From Planococcus ruber (GTDB lineage: Bacteria; Bacillota; Bacilli; Bacillales_A; Planococcaceae): DNA of 64,000 bases. The stretch lies in NCBI RefSeq assembly GCF_022819085.1, contig NZ_JALHAG010000011.1:310001-374000 (forward strand), read 5' to 3'. Of this stretch, positions 8,822 through 17,619 are shown piece by piece. Under the pieces are notes generated by a model. The model was not told where the DNA came from, searched no databases, and saw nothing but the letters and a program-made list of their open reading frames with translations. Position 1 is the first letter of the stretch. Each line of letters begins with the position of its first letter. A program made the position numbers and the translations under genes.

Positions 8822-9667
8822 ATGAAGGGGTTATTTACAAACAAAGGGTTGGCATTGATAGTAGGAACGCTTTCCTTGTCATTATTGGGCGCTTGCAGCA
8901 GCGAGGAAGAACCAGCGACTGAAGAGGCGACAGCGTGGGATGAAATCCAGGAAGAAGGCGTGTTGACTGTGGCAACTTCCGGCACCTTATTCCCGACGTC
9001 TTACCGCGAAGAAGGCACGGATAAACTGACAGGCTTTGAAGTGGAAGTGGTCCGGGAGCTGGGTGAGCGTTTGGATCTGGAAATTGAATTCACCGAACTT
9101 GGCTTCGACGAGATGCTGACTTCCGTCCAGACCGGGCAAGTCGATCTTGCTTCTAACGACATTGAGATTACGGAAGACCGCGAAGAGAAGTTTGCGTTCT
9201 CGACGCCATTCAAGTATTCCTACGGAACAGCCATCGTCCGTAAAGACGATTTGTCGGGGATCGAAACTTTGGAAGATTTAAAAGGCAAGAAAGCAGCTGG
9301 CGCTTCCACTTCCGTCTACATGGATACTGCCCGTGAATATGGCGCTGAAGAAGTCGTCTATGACAATGCTACGAACGAAGTCTACCTTCGCGACGTAGCC
9401 ATCGGGCGCACGGATGTCATTTTGAACGATTACTACCTGCAGACTTTGGCACTCGCTGCATTCCCGGAACTGGACATCACGATTCATCCAAACTTGAAAT
9501 ACAGCCCTTCCGAAGTCGGCGTGGTAATGAACAAAGACAATGCGGAATTGGCTGAAAACATTAATACTGCGATAGAAGAAATGCTGGAAGACGGCACCAT
9601 CGCTGAAATTTCCGCTGAATTCTTCAACGGAGCAGACGTTACACAAAAAGTGGAAATTGAAGAATAA
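8822..9667 (+). CDS. Amino-acid ABC transporter substrate-binding lipoprotein
   Basis: This 281-residue protein has a lipoprotein signal peptide with lipobox LGAC and the lipidated Cys at residue 25. The mature part has the SBP_bac_3 pattern (GVLTVATSGTLFP, LTGFEVEVVRELGERL, DLASNDIEITEDREEKFAFSTPF), typical of cystine/polar amino acid binders. The ATG at 8822 follows AAAGGAAGAG. No permease or ATPase gene is adjacent: a terminator follows, then the pxp operon. It is therefore an orphan binding protein that must use a transporter encoded elsewhere. Confidence 0.88.
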   Translation: MKGLFTNKGLALIVGTLSLSLLGACSSEEEPATEEATAWDEIQEEGVLTVATSGTLFPTSYREEGTDKLTGFEVEVVRELGERLDLEIEFTELGFDEMLTSVQTGQVDLASNDIEITEDREEKFAFSTPFKYSYGTAIVRKDDLSGIETLEDLKGKKAAGASTSVYMDTAREYGAEEVVYDNATNEVYLRDVAIGRTDVILNDYYLQTLALAAFPELDITIHPNLKYSPSEVGVVMNKDNAELAENINTAIEEMLEDGTIAEISAEFFNGADVTQKVEIEE

Positions 9668-9673
9668 AAGCTA

Positions 9674-9707
9674 AGAGGAGCCGCGCGCAGCGGCTCCTCT
9701 TTTTTTA
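9674..9707 (+). terminator. Terminator after the binding-protein gene
   Basis: An 11-bp perfect stem AGAGGAGCCGC / GCGGCTCCTCT with a 5-nt loop is followed by a run of seven T. Confidence 0.92.
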
Positions 9708-9844
9708 TTTCCCTGTCCTTTTTTATGCCATTTCCGCTTCTTCCAATAAATCTTCATTCAATTACCGTACGATCCTTTCCCGTTCTCCAGTTAAGTCTTA
9801 TACTAAACTAAATAATTAAAATAATCAGAAGAAGGGGTGGCGAT

Positions 9845-10543
9845 ATGGGTTTTTCTTTTTCCCCACTGGGCGACCAAGCCATTGTCGTCGAAGTCGGAAG
9901 CGAGATTAAAGATACGGCACAAAAAGATGTACGCACCATTTCGGCTTTGCTTGAAGCTTCTCCTCCTCCTTGGCTGATCGAAACCATTCCAGCTTTTACA
10001 ACCGTCGCTGTTTTCTATGATCCCGCAAAGGCATTGTATGGAACGGTTAAGCAGGAACTGGAAGAGTTGCTCCGCCAAACTTCGGTAGAATTGACGGCAG
10101 CTGCAAGAACCATTGAGATCCCGGTGTGCTACGGAGGCGAGTTCGGCCCCGACTTGGAATTTGTTGCAGAGCATAACGGACTGACTCCACAGCAGGTCAT
10201 CGACATCCATACAGGCGGCGAGTATTCCGTTTACATGATCGGCTTTGCACCAGGCTTCCCTTTTATCGGCGGCATGTCGGAAAAAATCGCGGCACCAAGG
10301 CGGGATTCCCCACGGCTTCGGATTCCGGAGCGCACCGTCGGCATTGCCGGGATGCAAACGGGCGTCTATCCCATCGAAACTCCAGGCGGCTGGCAATTGA
10401 TCGGTCGCACACCGCTGCGCCTTTTCCGTCCGGAAGAGGAAATTCCAAGTTTATTGCGCGCTGGCGATAAAATCGTTTTTACACAGATCACCAAAAGCGA
10501 ATACGCTTCTTGGAAGGAGGACGGCCATGCTGAAGATCATTAA
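9845..10543 (+). CDS. pxpB: 5-oxoprolinase subunit PxpB (KipI-like)
   Basis: The 232-residue protein opens with FSPLGDQAIVVEVG and carries the FAPGFPFIGGM and RxRIPxRTVGIAGxQTGVYPxxTPGGWxLIGRTP-type cyclophilin-like region of KipI/PxpB. With PxpC and PxpA it forms the prokaryotic ATP-dependent 5-oxoprolinase, which opens 5-oxo-L-proline to glutamate. In B. subtilis the homologue was first described as the KinA inhibitor KipI. The ATG follows AAGGGGTGG. It is the first gene of a four-gene operon and overlaps pxpC by 17 nt. Confidence 0.93.
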   Translation: MGFSFSPLGDQAIVVEVGSEIKDTAQKDVRTISALLEASPPPWLIETIPAFTTVAVFYDPAKALYGTVKQELEELLRQTSVELTAAARTIEIPVCYGGEFGPDLEFVAEHNGLTPQQVIDIHTGGEYSVYMIGFAPGFPFIGGMSEKIAAPRRDSPRLRIPERTVGIAGMQTGVYPIETPGGWQLIGRTPLRLFRPEEEIPSLLRAGDKIVFTQITKSEYASWKEDGHAEDH

Positions 10544-11501
10544 AGGCGGACTTCAAACGACCGTCCAAGACCTTGGCCGTACCGGTTTTCAGAAATACGG
10601 CGTTATCGCGAGCGGTGCGATGGATCCTTTTGCCCACCGGACGGCGAATCTCCTTGTCGGCAATGCGGAACAAGAAGCCACGCTCGAAATCGCTTTGGCG
10701 GGCCCTGCCATTGAATTTCAAGAGCCTGCTTTCATTGCGATATGCGGAGCCGACCTTTCGCCTACAATCGATGGCGTATCCGTAAAACGATGGCGCACCC
10801 TTTCAGTGAATAAAGGAAGCGTCCTGAAATTCGGCGCTCCTCGCACGGGCTGCCGCGCATACATAGCCATCGCTGGCGGAATTTCCGTTGCGCCGATCAT
10901 GAACAGCAAATCGACGTATTTGCGGGCAGGCATCGGCGGATTCCACGGGCGCGCGCTAGATGCCGGCGATGAACTGCCGATCGGAAGGATAGCGGACGAA
11001 GCAATAGAGGCACTGAGGAAAGCATCCGATCAAGAAGTGGACTGGCAAATCCCTGCTCCCCGCTATTCCGCTGAACCTATAGTCCGGTTGATGCGTGGCC
11101 GCCAATTCGACTTATTCAACAGCACAAGCCAACAGCGGCTTTTTACTGAAGCTTTTTCCGTATCAACCGACTCTGACCGGATGGGCTATCGCTTAGAGGG
11201 CCCGCAATTGTCGCTAACCGAACCAAAGGAATTGATTTCGGAGGCTGTCGCTTTCGGATCCATTCAAGTACCCGCCGATGGCAACCCGATTATCTTGCTT
11301 GCAGACCGGCAGACGACAGGCGGCTACCCCAAAATTGGCCAAATTGCTTCCGTCGACTTGCCGCTTGCTACGCAGCTTAAGCCCGGTGACCGGATCCGCT
11401 TCAAAGAAATTACGCTTGAAGAAGCACAAACTCTTTTTATTGAACAGGAACAGCAGATCCGCCAATTGAAAGTTGGCATCCGACTAAAAATGGAGGAATG
11501 A
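10527..11501 (+). CDS. pxpC: 5-oxoprolinase subunit PxpC (KipA-like)
   Basis: The 324-residue protein begins with [24 protein letters not shown] and [18 protein letters not shown], the start of the biotin-dependent carboxyltransferase-like KipA/PxpC family; [16 protein letters not shown] in the C-terminal third is also typical. It pairs with PxpB in the 5-oxoprolinase. AGGAGG inside the end of pxpB serves as its ribosome site. Its TGA stop lies just before the pxpA start. Confidence 0.93.
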   Translation: MLKIIKGGLQTTVQDLGRTGFQKYGVIASGAMDPFAHRTANLLVGNAEQEATLEIALAGPAIEFQEPAFIAICGADLSPTIDGVSVKRWRTLSVNKGSVLKFGAPRTGCRAYIAIAGGISVAPIMNSKSTYLRAGIGGFHGRALDAGDELPIGRIADEAIEALRKASDQEVDWQIPAPRYSAEPIVRLMRGRQFDLFNSTSQQRLFTEAFSVSTDSDRMGYRLEGPQLSLTEPKELISEAVAFGSIQVPADGNPIILLADRQTTGGYPKIGQIASVDLPLATQLKPGDRIRFKEITLEEAQTLFIEQEQQIRQLKVGIRLKMEE

Positions 11502-11503
11502 AC

Positions 11504-12274
11504 ATGAGCTACAAAGTGGACTTAAACTGCGACATGGGTGAAAGTTTCGGTGCCTACTCTATGGGAAATGATGCAGAAATCTTAAATTTTGTGACTTCTG
11601 CTAATATCGCCTGCGGCTTTCACGCCGGCGACCCGGCAACGATGCGAAAAACGGTAAAGATGGCACTGGATAAGAATGTCGGCATTGGCGCCCACCCCGG
11701 CTTGCAGGATCTCGTCGGCTTCGGGCGCCGGAACATGGCGATTTCGCCGCAGGAAGCATACGACTTAACGGTCTACCAAATCGGCGCTTTGTCGGGATTT
11801 GTCCAAGCGGAAGGCGGCCGCCTGCAGCATGTGAAAGCGCACGGCGCCTTGTACAATATGGCGGCTAAAAATGCAGCGCTTTCCGAAGCGATTGCAGAAG
11901 CGGTTTATAAGATCGACCCTGAGTTGATTTTATTCGGCTTGTCGGGCAGCGAATTGGTGAAGGCCGGTGAAAAGATCGGCTTGCGGACAGCGAGCGAAGT
12001 GTTTTCTGACCGCACGTATCAACTTGACGGCACTTTGACGCCGCGCACAGAACCAAACGCACTCATTACCGATACGGATTCGTCGCTTGAGCAGGTGATT
12101 CGCATGGTGAAGGAAAACAAAGTAAAAACGCTGCAGCAGCAAGACGTCGAATTAAAAGCCGAGACCATTTGCATTCATGGCGACGGCGTGGCAGCGTTGG
12201 CATTTGCGGAAAACTTATCGAAGTCGCTAAGCGGTGCTGGAATCACGATTCAAAAAGCCGAGGAATTCATTTAA
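11504..12274 (+). CDS. pxpA: 5-oxoprolinase subunit PxpA (LamB/YcsF family)
   Basis: The 256-residue protein shows the family signature [19 protein letters not shown] near the start, then [15 protein letters not shown] and [10 protein letters not shown]. It is the catalytic-type subunit of the PxpABC 5-oxoprolinase. The ATG at 11504 has GGAGG 7 nt upstream; the ATG at 11498, overlapping the pxpC stop, has the site too close. Gene order pxpB-pxpC-pxpA followed by the NRAMP-like carrier differs from the B. subtilis ycsF-ycsG order but keeps the same gene set. Confidence 0.94.
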   Translation: MSYKVDLNCDMGESFGAYSMGNDAEILNFVTSANIACGFHAGDPATMRKTVKMALDKNVGIGAHPGLQDLVGFGRRNMAISPQEAYDLTVYQIGALSGFVQAEGGRLQHVKAHGALYNMAAKNAALSEAIAEAVYKIDPELILFGLSGSELVKAGEKIGLRTASEVFSDRTYQLDGTLTPRTEPNALITDTDSSLEQVIRMVKENKVKTLQQQDVELKAETICIHGDGVAALAFAENLSKSLSGAGITIQKAEEFI

Positions 12275-12289
12275 CCAAGGAGGGATTGG

Positions 12290-13477
12290 ATGAAGACGTC
12301 AAACCGCAGTATTCTATTAGGTGCCGCATTTCTGATGGCCACTTCTGCCATCGGTCCCGGATTTTTAACCCAAACCACGGTCTTTACTGAGCAGCTGTTG
12401 GCCTCATTCGGTTTCGTCATTTTGATTTCCATCATCATCGACATTGGTGCACAGACCAACATTTGGCGGATCATTGCCGTGTCTGGAAAACGGGCTCAAG
12501 ATATTGCCAACGAAGTCTTTCCAGGCGTCGGTTATTTCCTGGCCTTACTGGTGGTCATGGGCGGCCTGGCGTTTAACATCGGAAACGTCGGCGGCGCTGG
12601 CCTTGGGATGAATGTGCTTTTTGGCATTGATGCGAAAACCGGGGCCATCTTAAGCGGCTTGCTTGCGGTCGGCATCTTTGTCGTAAAGGAGGCAGGCCAA
12701 GCGATGGACCGCTTTGCCCAAATCCTCGGATTTGTGATGATCGGCTTGACGCTTTACGTCATGTTCACTGCACAGCCTCCGATCGGCGAAGCCGCAGCCA
12801 AAACTTTTGTGCCAGATACAATCGATATTTTTGCAATCGTGACACTGGTTGGGGGCACAGTCGGGGGCTATATTACTTTTGCCGGAGGCCATCGCTTGAT
12901 TGATGCCGGTTTAACCGGGAAAGCAGCCGTTCCGGAAGTGACCCGCAGTTCCATCTATGCGATCGGGATTGCATCAATCATGCGCATCATTTTATTCTTG
13001 GCCGTACTTGGCGTCGTCTCCCAAGGCCTTTCCTTGGATCCGGACAATCCGCCGGCTTCCGTGTTCCGGTTGGCAGCAGGAAATATCGGCTACAAGATCT
13101 TCGGAGTCGTCATGTGGGCGGCAGCCATCACTTCGGTTGTCGGAGCCGCTTACACCTCCGTATCTTTTATCCGGACGTTTAGCTCTTTTCTCGATAAATA
13201 CAACCGGCTCTTAGTCATTTCTTTCATCGTCATTTCAACTTCCGTTTTTGTCTTTATCGGCCAGCCGGTATTGATCCTGGTGCTTGTCGGCTCATTGAAT
13301 GGCTTGATTTTGCCGATTGCGCTCGGCGTGATGCTGATAGCAGCCCATAAAGCGAAAATTGTCGGCGATTACAAGCATCCGCTTTGGATGACCATTTTCG
13401 GCATCATTATCGTGATTGCCATGGCTTGGATGGGCATCTACACCTTATCGAACGGCATTCCTCAACTATTCGAATAA
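12290..13477 (+). CDS. NRAMP-family-like membrane transporter (YcsG-like)
   Basis: This 395-residue protein has about 11 hydrophobic segments and resembles the NRAMP superfamily protein YcsG, which accompanies the 5-oxoprolinase genes in Bacillus. The first helix reads SAIGPGFLTQ where metal-transporting NRAMPs have the DPGN metal-binding motif, so metal transport is unlikely. Its place 15 nt after pxpA suggests a role in uptake of 5-oxoproline or a related compound; this is inference. The ATG follows AAGGAGGG. Confidence 0.82.
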   Translation: MKTSNRSILLGAAFLMATSAIGPGFLTQTTVFTEQLLASFGFVILISIIIDIGAQTNIWRIIAVSGKRAQDIANEVFPGVGYFLALLVVMGGLAFNIGNVGGAGLGMNVLFGIDAKTGAILSGLLAVGIFVVKEAGQAMDRFAQILGFVMIGLTLYVMFTAQPPIGEAAAKTFVPDTIDIFAIVTLVGGTVGGYITFAGGHRLIDAGLTGKAAVPEVTRSSIYAIGIASIMRIILFLAVLGVVSQGLSLDPDNPPASVFRLAAGNIGYKIFGVVMWAAAITSVVGAAYTSVSFIRTFSSFLDKYNRLLVISFIVISTSVFVFIGQPVLILVLVGSLNGLILPIALGVMLIAAHKAKIVGDYKHPLWMTIFGIIIVIAMAWMGIYTLSNGIPQLFE

Positions 13478-13485
13478 ACGCAAAA

Positions 13486-13520
13486 GGCGTCCGGTGGAAA
13501 TCCCTCTGGACGCCGTTTTT
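13486..13520. terminator. Terminator between convergent genes
   Basis: GGCGTCC / GGACGCC arms (13486-13492 and 13508-13514) are followed by GTTTTT on the plus strand, just after the carrier stop codon. The other strand has AAAAGG outside the stem, so it may also serve the small gene that converges from the right. Confidence 0.7.
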
Positions 13521-13752
13521 ATTTCCCCAGCTTCTCATTGCCGTGTTTGAAATTCCCTGTCGCCTTTGCCAAAATCAACTGCACGTCTTTGTCGGTTTCG
13601 GCTTGCTGGATCCTCGCAATCAGCTTTTCCGCTTCTTTCCCTTTAACAGTTTTTATTTCCTTGCCTCTGTATGAAATAAAAACGGCCTGGCTCTTGCTGA
13701 TGCGATAAGTGAATGGATTTTCCTCTAAGCGGTTCCGCTTATCCATATTCAT
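13519..13752 (-). CDS. Small conserved hypothetical protein
   Basis: This is a basic protein of 77 residues with the run NPFTYRISKSQAVFISYRGK and the ending LILAKATGNFKHGNEKLGK, a pattern seen in short uncharacterised proteins of Bacillales. No function is recognised. GAGGTG lies 4 nt before the ATG at 13752; a second ATG two codons later is also possible. It stands alone between a terminator and the Nudix gene. Confidence 0.65.
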   Translation of the reverse strand: MNMDKRNRLEENPFTYRISKSQAVFISYRGKEIKTVKGKEAEKLIARIQQAETDKDVQLILAKATGNFKHGNEKLGK

Positions 13753-13775
13753 GGCACACCTCTTTCATTGAAAGG

Positions 13776-14429
13776 TTATTTCCCAGGAAATGAATTTTGG
13801 CGTTGTTCGAGCACATGCGTTATCCCCTTTGCCACTTCTTCTAAATAGCTTGAGCTATGCGGAACGATATCTTGTACATGAATGGTAAGGGCAATCGGTT
13901 TCTTGCTGCCATCGTCTGCTACTTTAAATCCTTTGGCTTCAATTTCGGTTCTTTCTCCAAAACAAAGTTCCGCAAACGCCTTGAATTCTACAGCAGCCAT
14001 GCCTGCCACTTCTTCCTTTTGCAACTCCAACATTGCGTCAAGGTTTTCGGTTGCGAAATACAGAAAGTTATGGCATCGCTCGTTGTCCAGGAAGCCTTCG
14101 GAGTGAATTTGGTCCTTGATGGTGCCCAATGGAATCAAATCGTCAAATTCAACCGCTAGCCCCAGTTCTTCTTCGACTTCACGAATCCCGTCTTCCACCG
14201 TTTCTTCTGCGGTTAAATGGCCCGCTGCTGTGATATCAAAAAGATTAGCGAAATCCTTTTTCAACGGACTTCGAAGCTGGAGATGAATATAATCTTTCCC
14301 ATTGATTCGGCTAACTACCCAGCAGTGAAATGTTTCATGCCAATAGCCCCTTTGGTGCACTTCTTTTCGGCTCGCTTCGCCTATCTGCTGGCCAAATTCA
14401 TCGAACACACGCAGCTTTTCGGTTTCCAT
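13776..14429 (-). CDS. Nudix hydrolase, isopentenyl-diphosphate isomerase-like
   Basis: The protein has about 217 residues. It carries a complete Nudix box, G-x5-E-x7-REVEEELGL, near residues 70-91, with the catalytic glutamates present. The start METEKLRVFDEFGQQIG and RGYWHETFHCWVV resemble the Idi-like Nudix branch, which hydrolyses nucleoside diphosphate-linked compounds; the substrate is unknown. An upstream in-frame extension of 46 residues runs through the opp terminator and is rejected. Confidence 0.85.
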   Translation of the reverse strand: METEKLRVFDEFGQQIGEASRKEVHQRGYWHETFHCWVVSRINGKDYIHLQLRSPLKKDFANLFDITAAGHLTAEETVEDGIREVEEELGLAVEFDDLIPLGTIKDQIHSEGFLDNERCHNFLYFATENLDAMLELQKEEVAGMAAVEFKAFAELCFGERTEIEAKGFKVADDGSKKPIALTIHVQDIVPHSSSYLEEVAKGITHVLEQRQNSFPGK

Positions 14430-14444
14430 TTTGCTGTCTCTCCC

Positions 14445-14482
14445 AATCAAAAAAGCTTGCCCGAGAACACAGGCAAGCTTTT
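14445..14482 (-). terminator. Terminator of the opp operon
   Basis: AAAAGCTTGCC (14451-14461) and GGCAAGCTTTT (14472-14482) form an 11-bp stem. On the minus strand it is followed by TT to make a run of six T, right after the oppD stop. Confidence 0.88.
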
Positions 14483-14488
14483 GTATTT

Positions 14489-15523
14489 TCAAGTGACGCC
14501 AACCACTTCCGCTGTTTCCTGCGGTTCCGCTTTTGGCTTCTGCACACGCGGGTCCTGCAGCCAGCAAGCGGCTGTGTGGTTGTCTTCTCCTACTACTGTA
14601 TCACGCGGCGTAAAGCTGTGGCACACTTTCATTGTATGAGGGCAGCGTGCAGCAAAGGCACAGCCTTCTCCAAGCGTTGCCAAGTTCGGTGGAGATCCGC
14701 CGATCGGCATTAACGGCTTTGAACGGTCTTCGTTCATTTTCGGCATGGATTGCATCAAGCCCAGTGTATACGGATGCTGCGGATTGTAGAAAATCTCATC
14801 CAGCGTCCCTTGTTCGACAATTTTCCCGCCGTACATGACCGCTACCCGGTCCGCCATATTCGCTACGACGCCTAAGTCGTGCGTAATCAAAATAATCGCG
14901 GTTTCGGTTTTTTGCTGAAGATCTTTCATCAAATCCAGAATCTGCGCCTGAATTGTTACATCCAGCGCCGTCGTCGGCTCATCCGCAATCAGTACTTTCG
15001 GATTGCACGCGAGCGCCAAAGCAATCACGACCCGCTGGCGCATTCCGCCTGAAAATTGATGTGGATAATTGTCCAGCCGCATTTCCGCTTTCGGAATGCC
15101 CACCAGTTTCAGCATTTCCAATGCCCGTTCCCGCGCTTGCTGCTTCGTCATTTTTTGATGGCGCTGAAGGCCTTCCATGATCTGTTTTCCGACTTTCATT
15201 GTCGGGTTCAGCGAAGTCATGGGATCTTGGAACACCATCGAAATTTCGGATCCGCGGATATCGGTAATTTGCTTGCTTGAAAGCCCCAGCAAACTCTTGC
15301 CGTCATAGACAATGTCGCCTTTTGAAATTTCAGTTGTACTTTTTGGCAACAGCTGCATGATCGACTTGGCCGTTACGGACTTTCCAGAACCGGATTCTCC
15401 GACAATCGCCAAAGTCTCGCCTTTTTTCAACTCGAAATTGACGCCTCGCACTGCCGTGACGTTTCCGGTTTGGGTCTTGAATGAAACATGCAGATCTTCC
15501 ACTTTTAAGACAGTATTTTTCAT
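14489..15523 (-). CDS. oppD: Oligopeptide ABC transporter ATP-binding protein OppD
   Basis: The 344-residue ATPase has Walker [10 protein letters not shown]-loop [11 protein letters not shown], signature FSGGM, Walker B LIADEP and switch ITHD. The C-terminal oligo/dipeptide extension has a cysteine cluster ([15 protein letters not shown]...AACW) like the Fe-S-binding region of OppD/DppD. It is the last gene of the minus-strand opp operon. The usual partner ATPase OppF is not encoded here: a terminator follows at once. Confidence 0.93.
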   Translation of the reverse strand: MKNTVLKVEDLHVSFKTQTGNVTAVRGVNFELKKGETLAIVGESGSGKSVTAKSIMQLLPKSTTEISKGDIVYDGKSLLGLSSKQITDIRGSEISMVFQDPMTSLNPTMKVGKQIMEGLQRHQKMTKQQARERALEMLKLVGIPKAEMRLDNYPHQFSGGMRQRVVIALALACNPKVLIADEPTTALDVTIQAQILDLMKDLQQKTETAIILITHDLGVVANMADRVAVMYGGKIVEQGTLDEIFYNPQHPYTLGLMQSMPKMNEDRSKPLMPIGGSPPNLATLGEGCAFAARCPHTMKVCHSFTPRDTVVGEDNHTAACWLQDPRVQKPKAEPQETAEVVGVT

Positions 15524-15538
15524 TGTTCAGACCCTCCC

Positions 15539-16588
15539 CTATTTTTTCATCTTCGGATCTAGCGCATCGCGCAGTCCGTCTGCCAGTAAGTTAAAGCAAA
15601 TCATGATGGCACTGATGACGAGTGCCGGATAAATCAATTTGTATGGGAAATACCGCATCGACTTATAGCCATCTTCAATCAATACACCAAGCGACGCTTG
15701 CGGCGCTTGCAGCCCTAAGCCGATAAAGCTCAGGAATGCTTCGAAGAAAATCGCTGTCGGAATCGTGAACATGACAGTGACGATGACAGGCCCCATGATA
15801 TTTGGCATCAAATGTTTCCAGATCAACCGCTTGTTCGAAGCTCCCAATGTGCGGGAAGCCAAGATAAACTCCTGTCCTTTCAGCTGAAGGATCTGTCCCC
15901 GGACAACCCGGGCCATACCGACCCAGCCGGTGACAATCATCGCCAAAATGATGGAGGTAATACCGGGCTGAAGAACCAGGATAAAGAGAATGATGACAAT
16001 CAAGTTCGGAATTCCCATCAGGATTTCAATGATCCGCTGCATGACATTATCGACCCGGCCGCCATAGAATGACGAGATGCCGCCGTAGATAACGCCGATC
16101 GCCAAATCGAGAAATGCCGCGACGAGTGCAATGAAGAGGGAAATTTGCGTCCCTTTCCAGACACGCGTCCATAAGTCGCGGCCGAATTCATCGGTGCCGA
16201 ACCAGTAATTGGTGGCGACTTCGCGTTCCGCGTAAACGTCCGTTCCTTGTGCATTCAACCCGTCAAAGCCGAGCCATTCCAGGCCAGCGACTTTAGGCGG
16301 CATATTCGAATGCGCCAAATTCTGTTCGCGGTACGTAAATTCATTCATGCTCGGTCCGATCAGCGCCATGATAATCAAAAGAATCAATAACACCAATGAG
16401 ATCATGGCGCCTCTATTTTTCGCTAATCGCTGAAACGCTTCTTTCCAAAAGGAAACGGAAGGCGTCGAGATTTCTTCGCTCTTCTTTTGGTCCATCGGTG
16501 CGCGGACAAATAAATCATCCGGAATATTGTCTATGCTGTAATCGTTTTGCGTAGACATAGTTGGTAATTTTGCATCGAATTCTTTCAT
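15539..16588 (-). CDS. oppC: Oligopeptide ABC transporter permease OppC
   Basis: The 349-residue membrane protein has a long cytosolic N-terminus, one helix near residue 60 and then the five-helix permease core with the EAA motif region (EFILASRTLGASNKRLIWKHLMPN). The periplasmic-side insert after the first helix contains YWFGTDEFGRDLWTR, a hallmark of OppC/DppC. Its ATG overlaps the oppB stop as ATGA, indicating translational coupling, and GGGGGAAG serves as ribosome site. Confidence 0.94.
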   Translation of the reverse strand: MKEFDAKLPTMSTQNDYSIDNIPDDLFVRAPMDQKKSEEISTPSVSFWKEAFQRLAKNRGAMISLVLLILLIIMALIGPSMNEFTYREQNLAHSNMPPKVAGLEWLGFDGLNAQGTDVYAEREVATNYWFGTDEFGRDLWTRVWKGTQISLFIALVAAFLDLAIGVIYGGISSFYGGRVDNVMQRIIEILMGIPNLIVIILFILVLQPGITSIILAMIVTGWVGMARVVRGQILQLKGQEFILASRTLGASNKRLIWKHLMPNIMGPVIVTVMFTIPTAIFFEAFLSFIGLGLQAPQASLGVLIEDGYKSMRYFPYKLIYPALVISAIMICFNLLADGLRDALDPKMKK

Positions 16589-17514
16589 GCTGCTTCCCCC
16601 TTAAAGTTGATGCGGGGATCTAAGAATCCGTAAATGATATCGACGACAAACACGACGAAGATAAACAACGCACTATAGAAAATCGTGATTCCCATGATGA
16701 CGCTGTAATCCAATACCAGGATCGACAAGGTGAATTGCTCTCCTAGCCCTGGAACCGAGAAAATTTTCTCGATGACGAGCGTCCCCGTCATAATCGAAAC
16801 AGCGAGCGGCCCAAGCATCGTCACAACCGGGATCAAGGCATTACGGATGACGTGCTTCACAATGACTTGATTTTCCCGCATACCTTTTGCACGGGCCGTG
16901 ATGACGTAATCCTGGCCGAGCACTTCGAGCATTTCACTGCGGATAAACCGGGCAACGGTTGCCGTAACGGTTACCGATAAGGCGATGGAAGGCAGCAAGG
17001 TGCTGGAATAGCCTTCCCATAGCGCCACTGGCAGCCACTCAAGCTTTACGCCGATATAATACTGCAGCAAAGCTGCAAAGACGAAAGAAGGGATCGACAT
17101 GCCGATAACTGCGAGCGCCACTGAACCATAATCAAATATCGAATTATGCTTCAAAGCGGAAATGATGCCGAGTACAAGTCCCAGAATGGCGCCAATGACC
17201 AAGGCCTGCAAGCCGATGAAAGCGGACGGCCCGATGCGGGTACTGATCATGCTGGTGACAGTTCTGCCTTCATGCTGGAAAGAATAGCCCAAGTCGCCTT
17301 GCACCAAGTTCCCCAGGTAGTGAAGGTACTGCATCGCTACCGGCTGATCCAATCCATATTTCGCATTCAGTACGGCCAATTGCTGGGCACTTAATTTCTC
17401 GGGATTGGTAAACGGTGTCCCTGGCAAAAGCTGCATGAGGAAAAACGTGGCCGTGACAATGATAAACAGCGTAATCAGCATATATCCAATCCGCTTAAGT
17501 AAATATCCCTTCAT
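16585..17514 (-). CDS. oppB: Oligopeptide ABC transporter permease OppB
   Basis: The 309-residue protein begins with LKRIGYMLITLFIIVTATFFLMQLLPGTPF, the classic OppB/DppB start, and has six hydrophobic segments and the EAA-type loop ITARAKGMRENQVIVKHVIRNAL. It forms the peptide channel with OppC. A terminator-like hairpin separates it from the upstream binding-protein gene. Confidence 0.94.
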   Translation of the reverse strand: MKGYLLKRIGYMLITLFIIVTATFFLMQLLPGTPFTNPEKLSAQQLAVLNAKYGLDQPVAMQYLHYLGNLVQGDLGYSFQHEGRTVTSMISTRIGPSAFIGLQALVIGAILGLVLGIISALKHNSIFDYGSVALAVIGMSIPSFVFAALLQYYIGVKLEWLPVALWEGYSSTLLPSIALSVTVTATVARFIRSEMLEVLGQDYVITARAKGMRENQVIVKHVIRNALIPVVTMLGPLAVSIMTGTLVIEKIFSVPGLGEQFTLSILVLDYSVIMGITIFYSALFIFVVFVVDIIYGFLDPRINFKGEAA

Positions 17515-17552
17515 GGAAACACCTCTATTCTATGAGTTGAGTAATCTTCTGG

Positions 17553-17599
17553 ATGAAAAAATACGAGGGGGCCGGATTTCCGGCCGCACCCTCGTATCT
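17553..17599 (-). terminator. Hairpin between oppA and oppB (partial terminator)
   Basis: ATACGAGGG / CCCTCGTAT arms with an inner GCCGG/CCGGC stem are followed on the minus strand by TTTTTT. It lies between the binding-protein gene and oppB in one operon, so it probably lowers expression of the membrane genes relative to oppA and protects the oppA mRNA end. Confidence 0.8.
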
Positions 17600-17619
17600 A
17601 AAGCTTGCCTAACTGTAGA

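Noticed and set aside
13776..14567. Nudix protein with a 46-residue N-terminal extension
   Set aside because: The extension is read through the opp terminator and the antisense of oppD; the start at 14429 fits the family.
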